Assembly: GCA_017634595.1 (NCBI GenBank) | Contig: JAGBNC010000016.1 | Coordinates: forward strand, 124,001-188,000 | Length of the DNA: 64,000 bases | From: Bacteroidales bacterium | Lineage (GTDB): Bacteria; Bacteroidota; Bacteroidia; Bacteroidales; UBA932 | Direction of reading: 5' to 3' | Shown here: positions 60,271 through 64,000 of the stretch, in pieces | How the letters are laid out: each line of letters starts with the position of its first letter | Numbering within the stretch: the first letter of the stretch is position 1 | Made by a program: the position numbers and the translations under genes | Notes under the pieces: model-generated | Databases searched by the model: none | What the model was told of the DNA's origin: nothing | What the model saw: only the letters and a program-made list of their open reading frames with translations

Positions 60271-61140
60271 TTAAAAAAGCAAATTAATTATGTGATTTGC
60301 AATAAGTTCAAGCAGCCATTTCGGGGTCGATGTGGCTCCGCACACACCGGCCGAAGCAGCATCCCGGAACCATTCTGCCTGCAAATCCTGCGGGCCTCCG
60401 ATGAGGTGGGTGCGGGGGTTGATGCTCTTGCACCACTGGTAAAGGACTTTGCCGTTGGAGCTGGAACTGCCTGATACAAACACTATTACGTCATGCCTTG
60501 ATGCAAACTCGGCAAGCTGCTTGTGACGTGATGCTACCTGGGCGCAAATACTGTGGTGTACAGTAAGTTTGTCTCCGGCAAGGGCTTGCAGTTTTTCTTC
60601 CAGTTCCGAAAATTTCTCCGGGCTCATGGTTGTCTGGGAGAAAAGTTCCAGCGGCTTGTCAAGGTCTATGGCTCCCGACTTCAGCAGTGTGTCCAGCGAA
60701 GCGGCATCTTCAACCACTATGGCCCTTCCTTTTGCGCGTCCCACCAAGCCAAGCACTTCCGGATGGCCTATCTTTCCAAATATCAGTACCTGGGCGCGCC
60801 CGGCTGCTTCTTCTACCCTGGCCTGCAGGCGAAGCACCACGGGACAGGTGCAGTCTATGAGCCCGATACCGAGTTCCTTAAGCCTGCTGTAAGTGGCCGG
60901 CGGCTCACCGTGTGCGCGGATAAGCACCGTGTCGCCGGGGCCGAGAATCCCAAGCCCTTCGGCATCAGTCACCTTCAGACCCCTCTCTTCGAGCCTTGAG
61001 AGCTCTGATTCGTTATGGACAATGGCGCCGAGCGACCACAACGGGCCCTTACCGGCGGCAAGAAAACCTTCCGCCGTACTGATGGCCCGTATCACTCCGC
61101 CACAGAAACCGGAGTGAGGGTCGATGGCGACCTTTATCAT
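60271..61140 (-). CDS. ispH: 4-hydroxy-3-methylbut-2-enyl diphosphate reductase
   Basis: 289 residues from ATG 61140. The three cysteines that bind the iron-sulfur cluster are Cys13 (GFCGGV), Cys97 or Cys99 (IDCTCPVV) and Cys199 (HHSICAQV), and SGSSSSNGKVLYQWC matches the substrate-binding Ser-x-Asn motif. It makes IPP and DMAPP in the last MEP-pathway step. The start overlaps the cmk stop as ATGA; the pair is probably one operon. Confidence 0.95.
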   Translation of the reverse strand: MIKVAIDPHSGFCGGVIRAISTAEGFLAAGKGPLWSLGAIVHNESELSRLEERGLKVTDAEGLGILGPGDTVLIRAHGEPPATYSRLKELGIGLIDCTCPVVLRLQARVEEAAGRAQVLIFGKIGHPEVLGLVGRAKGRAIVVEDAASLDTLLKSGAIDLDKPLELFSQTTMSPEKFSELEEKLQALAGDKLTVHHSICAQVASRHKQLAEFASRHDVIVFVSGSSSSNGKVLYQWCKSINPRTHLIGGPQDLQAEWFRDAASAGVCGATSTPKWLLELIANHIINLLF

Positions 61141-61820
61141 AGTATGCCGAACTTGCCCTGGATGAGACCTTGTACCCAAGCCAGTTCTTCTTCGAAGCTC
61201 ATATCTGAGTTGTCCAGCTCGAAGGCGTCCTCTGCGCGGCGCAGGGGGGCAGTCTCGCGGTGCGAGTCGATGTAGTCGCGCTCGCGCAGGTTCTTCACCA
61301 CCTCTTCGAGCAGCGGGCTTTCGCCCTTGGACACCAGCTCGTCGTAGCGGCGCCGTGCCCTGACCTCCTCGCTCGCTGTCATGAATATCTTCAGCTGAGC
61401 CTCGGGAAACACTGCCGTACCTATGTCGCGCCCGTCCATGACGATGCGCCCGCGGCGTCCGAATTCGTGCAGCTTTTCATCCACCCACTCGCGTACGTAG
61501 GGGACTGCCGCCACCGGACTCACCTGCGAGCTCACTTCCATCGAACGGATCTGCTGTTCAATGCAGCGGGGCCCCATGCAGAGCTTGCCTTCGGCGTCGA
61601 AATGGAGCTCCAAGCCCTTCAGTGCCTCTTTGAGCGAAGGGTCTATGATGCTGATACGGTTGATGAGCCCTTCTTCCTGGGCGAAAAGCGTCACGCCCCG
61701 GTACAAGGCGCCGGAGTCAAGGTAAAGGAAACTGAACTTGCGGGCTATTTTTTTTGCCAGCGTACTCTTGCCAGTAGATGAGTAGCCGTCTATTGCAATA
61801 ATAATGTCAGGAATCTTCAT
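61137..61820 (-). CDS. cmk: Cytidylate kinase
   Basis: 227 residues from ATG 61820 (upstream in-frame codons enter the divergent gene). The P-loop is IAIDGYSSTGKSTLAKK (residues about 6-22), followed by LYLDSGALYRGVTLFA, RIVMDGRDIGTAVFPEA, and KIFMTASEEVRARRRYDEL. It phosphorylates CMP and dCMP. A -7 box TACATTTG lies at 61828-61835 on the minus strand. Confidence 0.95.
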   Translation of the reverse strand: MKIPDIIIAIDGYSSTGKSTLAKKIARKFSFLYLDSGALYRGVTLFAQEEGLINRISIIDPSLKEALKGLELHFDAEGKLCMGPRCIEQQIRSMEVSSQVSPVAAVPYVREWVDEKLHEFGRRGRIVMDGRDIGTAVFPEAQLKIFMTASEEVRARRRYDELVSKGESPLLEEVVKNLRERDYIDSHRETAPLRRAEDAFELDNSDMSFEEELAWVQGLIQGKFGIL

Positions 61821-61827
61821 ATCAGCA

Positions 61828-61835
61828 CAAATGTA
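61828..61835 (-). promoter_or_regulatory. Putative -7 box of cmk-ispH
   Basis: Minus strand TACATTTG, matching TAnnTTTG, 7 bases before the cmk ATG. The divergent response-regulator gene starts 25 bases further on. Confidence 0.5.
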
Positions 61836-61859
61836 GAAAAAAATAACGATATTTGCCGT

Positions 61860-63011
61860 ATGAAGATTCTGATTATTGATGACGAGCGGAGCATCCGCAA
61901 CTCGCTCGGTGAAATTCTTTCCGACGAAGGCTATTCCGTGGATACTGCGGAAAATGGCTCCGAGGGCCTTGAGAAGGCGTTGAAGGCTCATTACGACATT
62001 ATTTTCTGCGACATCAAGATGCCCGGCATGGACGGAGTGGAGGTGCTTGAGAAACTGGTTTCCGAGGGCACCGAAAGCGCCGTTGTCATGATATCAGGGC
62101 ACGGTGATATTGATACCGCCGTGGAGTGCATCAAGAAAGGAGCCTTCGACTTTATCCAGAAGCCGCTGGATCTCAACCGCATACTCATCACTATCAAGAA
62201 TGCCACCGACAAGACCAAGCTCGTGACCCAGAACAAGTCGCTTAAGAAGAAAGTGTTCGGCGGGGAGCGCATGGTGGGCGAGTCAGCGGCGATCTGCGCG
62301 GTGCGCGAGATGATAGAAAAGGTGGCGCCCACTCCCGCCAGAGTGCTTATCACCGGTGGCAACGGCTCCGGCAAGGAGCTGGTAGCCCGCAGCCTTCACG
62401 CTCTCAGCGACAGAGCCTCACAGCCTTACATCGAAGTCAACTGCGCCGCTATCCCCTCGGAGCTTATAGAGAGCGAGCTCTTCGGACACGAGAAGGGCTC
62501 TTTCACATCCGCTATCAAGCAGCACAAGGGAAAGTTCGAACAGGCCGACGGAGGGACTCTGTTCCTCGATGAAATAGGTGACATGTCGCTCGCCGCCCAG
62601 GCCAAGGTGCTGCGCGTGCTGCAGGAGAACAAACTGTCGCGCGTAGGCAGCGACGCTGATATAAAAGTGGATGTGAGGGTCATTGCGGCCACCAACAAGG
62701 ACCTTCGTGCCGAAATCGACAAAGGCAATTTCCGCGAGGATTTGTATCACCGTCTGAGCGTTATCGTGATCAGAGTGCCGGGACTTGACGAGCGCAAGGA
62801 GGATATTCCTCTGCTGGTGGATTATTTCGTGGAGCGTATCTGCACCGAGACGGCGATGCCCCGCAAGGCGTTCAGCCCGGAGGCGGTGAAGATGCTGCAG
62901 GAGCGCAGCTGGAAGGGAAATATCAGGGAGCTGCGCAACGTAGTGGAGCGCCTGCTCATCCTGGGTGACGACGTAATCTCAGCCGCCAACGTACGCTCAT
63001 ACGTACTCTAG
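61860..63011 (+). CDS. NtrC-type response regulator lacking a DNA-binding domain
   Basis: 383 residues. The receiver domain has Asp7/Asp8, the phosphorylation site Asp51 (IIFCDIKMPG) and Lys101 (FIQKPLD). The AAA+ domain has Walker A GGNGSGKE (166-173), Walker B GGTLFLDEI, and REDLYHRLSV. The sigma54-contact loop is GSFTSA (213-218) instead of GAFTGA, and the protein ends right after the AAA+ lid (NIRELRNVVERLLI, then 20 residues) with no Fis-type helix-turn-helix. It therefore may not be a normal sigma54 activator. It overlaps the convergent DUF4783-like gene by four bases. Confidence 0.88.
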   Translation: MKILIIDDERSIRNSLGEILSDEGYSVDTAENGSEGLEKALKAHYDIIFCDIKMPGMDGVEVLEKLVSEGTESAVVMISGHGDIDTAVECIKKGAFDFIQKPLDLNRILITIKNATDKTKLVTQNKSLKKKVFGGERMVGESAAICAVREMIEKVAPTPARVLITGGNGSGKELVARSLHALSDRASQPYIEVNCAAIPSELIESELFGHEKGSFTSAIKQHKGKFEQADGGTLFLDEIGDMSLAAQAKVLRVLQENKLSRVGSDADIKVDVRVIAATNKDLRAEIDKGNFREDLYHRLSVIVIRVPGLDERKEDIPLLVDYFVERICTETAMPRKAFSPEAVKMLQERSWKGNIRELRNVVERLLILGDDVISAANVRSYVL

Positions 63012-63451
63012 AGGCGTTCGATTTTTAGCTGCTGTATTTTGTAGCGTTTGTCCTTGCAGCTCAGGAAGATAGTGACGTTGAACGTCTCTCCTCCGGCCTT
63101 GAGGGTGCCGAGGGCGTATTTCATGTTGGCCCGGCCGGCGGTGTGCGTTATGTTGAAGCTCCGGGGAGTGTAATTGTCGAAGAAGGTCTTAACAATCTGC
63201 CGGGCCTGAGCGCGGCTGGCGTCGCTCTCCTTGGCCAGAACTGCGATTTCAAGATTGTCGGCAAACCAGGCGGACAAGGCCTCTGCATTGCCGGCAGCAA
63301 TATATTTGCTGATTGGTACGAACACATCGTCACCTCCTTCGGGCACGGTGACTGTTGCCGGCTTGGATACCGGTTGCAGCAAATAATTCTGGGCCGAAGC
63401 CAGCGGCCCGGCAAGCAGCAGAGCTAAAACAGCAATGGGCAATATTTTCAT
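63008..63451 (-). CDS. DUF4783-like exported protein
   Basis: 147 residues with a clear signal peptide (IAVLALLLAGPLASA-Q). The mature part is an NTF2/SnoaL-like alpha+beta fold: ISKYIAAGNAEALSAWFADNLEI, QARQIVKTFFDNY, SFNITHTAG, MKYALGTLKAGGETFNVTIFL and YKIQQLKIER at the end. This matches DUF4783, a small family common in Bacteroidota and of unknown role. Probably periplasmic. Confidence 0.75.
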   Translation of the reverse strand: MKILPIAVLALLLAGPLASAQNYLLQPVSKPATVTVPEGGDDVFVPISKYIAAGNAEALSAWFADNLEIAVLAKESDASRAQARQIVKTFFDNYTPRSFNITHTAGRANMKYALGTLKAGGETFNVTIFLSCKDKRYKIQQLKIERL

Positions 63452-63488
63452 ACCGCTTTTTTTCTTTGCAAATATTAAGCCAGTTTGC

Positions 63489-63496
63489 TATTTTTG
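63489..63496 (+). promoter_or_regulatory. -7 box of rlmH
   Basis: TATTTTTG matches TAnnTTTG 6 bases before the ATG at 63503, with a TTTG 20 bases upstream as -33. Confidence 0.6.
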
Positions 63497-63502
63497 CAGA
63501 CG

Positions 63503-63973
63503 ATGCGAATGACCCTGCTCACAATGGGAAAGACCGACATCCGCTGGGTTGCCGAAGGTCTGGAAATGTATAGCTCCAGGCTCACTCATTATGTGCCTTT
63601 CAGCGTGAAGGAACTGCCCGAACTCAAAGGCGTAGGCGCCTTGAGCCACGATCAGGTCAAGCAGAAAGAGGCCGAAGTGCTGCTGAAGGCCGTCAAGCCG
63701 TCGGATATGGTGGTACTCCTTGACGAACATGGCGAGCAGTTCAGTTCGCTGGAGTTTGCCGCCCGTGTGGGGAAATGGCTTCAGGCGGGGCGCGATATAG
63801 TATTCATCATTGGCGGGGCCTATGGATTTGCCCCCGCGGTGTATCAGCGCAGCCAGGCCAAGATATCGCTATCGCGCATGACTTGCTCGCATCAGCTTGT
63901 GAGAACGGTTTTTGCAGAGCAGTTGTACCGTGCTTTTACCATCTTGAAAGGGGAGCCGTATCATAATGAATAG
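63503..63973 (+). CDS. rlmH: 23S rRNA pseudouridine-1915 N3-methyltransferase
   Basis: 156 residues from ATG 63503. SPOUT-class RlmH signatures are present: LLTMGKTDIRWVAEGLEMY, VVLLDEHGEQFSSLEFA, VFIIGGAYGFAPAV (the SAM-binding trefoil knot), ISLSRMTCSHQLVRTVFAEQLYRA in outline and the C-terminal LKGEPYHNE. It methylates the large-subunit rRNA at helix 69. Length is standard. Confidence 0.96.
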   Translation: MRMTLLTMGKTDIRWVAEGLEMYSSRLTHYVPFSVKELPELKGVGALSHDQVKQKEAEVLLKAVKPSDMVVLLDEHGEQFSSLEFAARVGKWLQAGRDIVFIIGGAYGFAPAVYQRSQAKISLSRMTCSHQLVRTVFAEQLYRAFTILKGEPYHNE

Positions 63974-64000
63974 AAAGTGGTTCATACGCGATGCTCTCTG
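63966..64000 (+). CDS. Start of an unidentified gene running off the window
   Basis: An ATG at 63966 overlaps the rlmH stop; the frame (MNRKWFIRDAL) stays open to the end. Only eleven residues are visible, so no family can be named. Confidence 0.35.
   Translation, partial: MNRKWFIRDAL

Noticed and set aside
60550-60559. A single ACTGTGGTGT unit, identical to one operator half
   Set aside because: It lies inside ispH coding sequence, has no matching second unit, and encodes conserved residues (TVHHSI). It is probably chance.

Overview
This window is a piece of a Bacteroidales (Bacteroidota) chromosome, probably from a gut or similar carbohydrate-rich habitat. The evidence is two SusC/SusD pairs, many lipobox surface lipoproteins, fimbrillin-like N-termini, ATGA-coupled glycoside hydrolase operons, and Bacteroidota -7 promoter boxes of the form TAnnTTTG. 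Species cannot be named from the sequence. No tRNA, rRNA, CRISPR array or intact insertion sequence was seen.

Region 1 (1-10746, plus strand) is an exopolysaccharide or capsule locus. It holds a partial family-11 rhamnogalacturonan lyase, four glycosyltransferase-like genes, an SGNH-like acyl-transfer protein, a UDP-glucuronate decarboxylase (UDP-xylose supply), a family-9 pectate-lyase-like protein and an MBOAT O-acyltransferase. It is a mosaic: the 3' end of the SGNH gene is repeated 2.2 kb downstream, and the pectate-lyase gene shows ragged ends.

Region 2 (10750-49678) is the most interesting part. It looks like a multi-operon glycan-utilisation regulon. A GH3 glucosidase and a GlcNAc 2-epimerase are divergent from a Tat-dependent DUF4434-like lipoprotein and a sugar-porter MFS. 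A GH89 alpha-N-acetylglucosaminidase is fused to an endonuclease/exonuclease/phosphatase domain. Two fimbrillin-like lipoproteins, a GlcNAc-1-phosphodiester glycosidase-like lipoprotein and a GntR-family regulator follow. Then a ten-gene minus-strand operon (46797 down to 27984) runs MFS transporter, isomerase, phosphomannose-isomerase-like protein, ROK kinase, SusC, SusD, SGBP-like lipoprotein, two DUF4855-like proteins and GH20. A mutarotase-like gene and a GH127 enzyme diverge from its head. Three promoters in this region carry the same tandem 10-bp operator, with units like ACACCACAGT, lying at or just after the -7 box. The enzyme set (phosphodiester glycosidase, alpha- and beta-GlcNAc hydrolases, a possible phosphodiesterase and GlcNAc epimerase) suggests scavenging of a glycan containing GlcNAc, perhaps GlcNAc-1-phosphate. 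That is an inference.

Region 3 (49697-60160, minus strand) has a SusCD pair with an S9 prolyl-oligopeptidase lipoprotein, elongation factor P, and then three exported proteins: a nucleoside hydrolase-like enzyme, an unknown, and a CE1-type esterase. A near-perfect 26-bp inverted repeat lies between two of them.

Region 4 (60271-64000) is housekeeping: ispH, cmk, an NtrC-type regulator lacking its DNA-binding domain, a DUF4783-like protein, rlmH and the start of one more gene.
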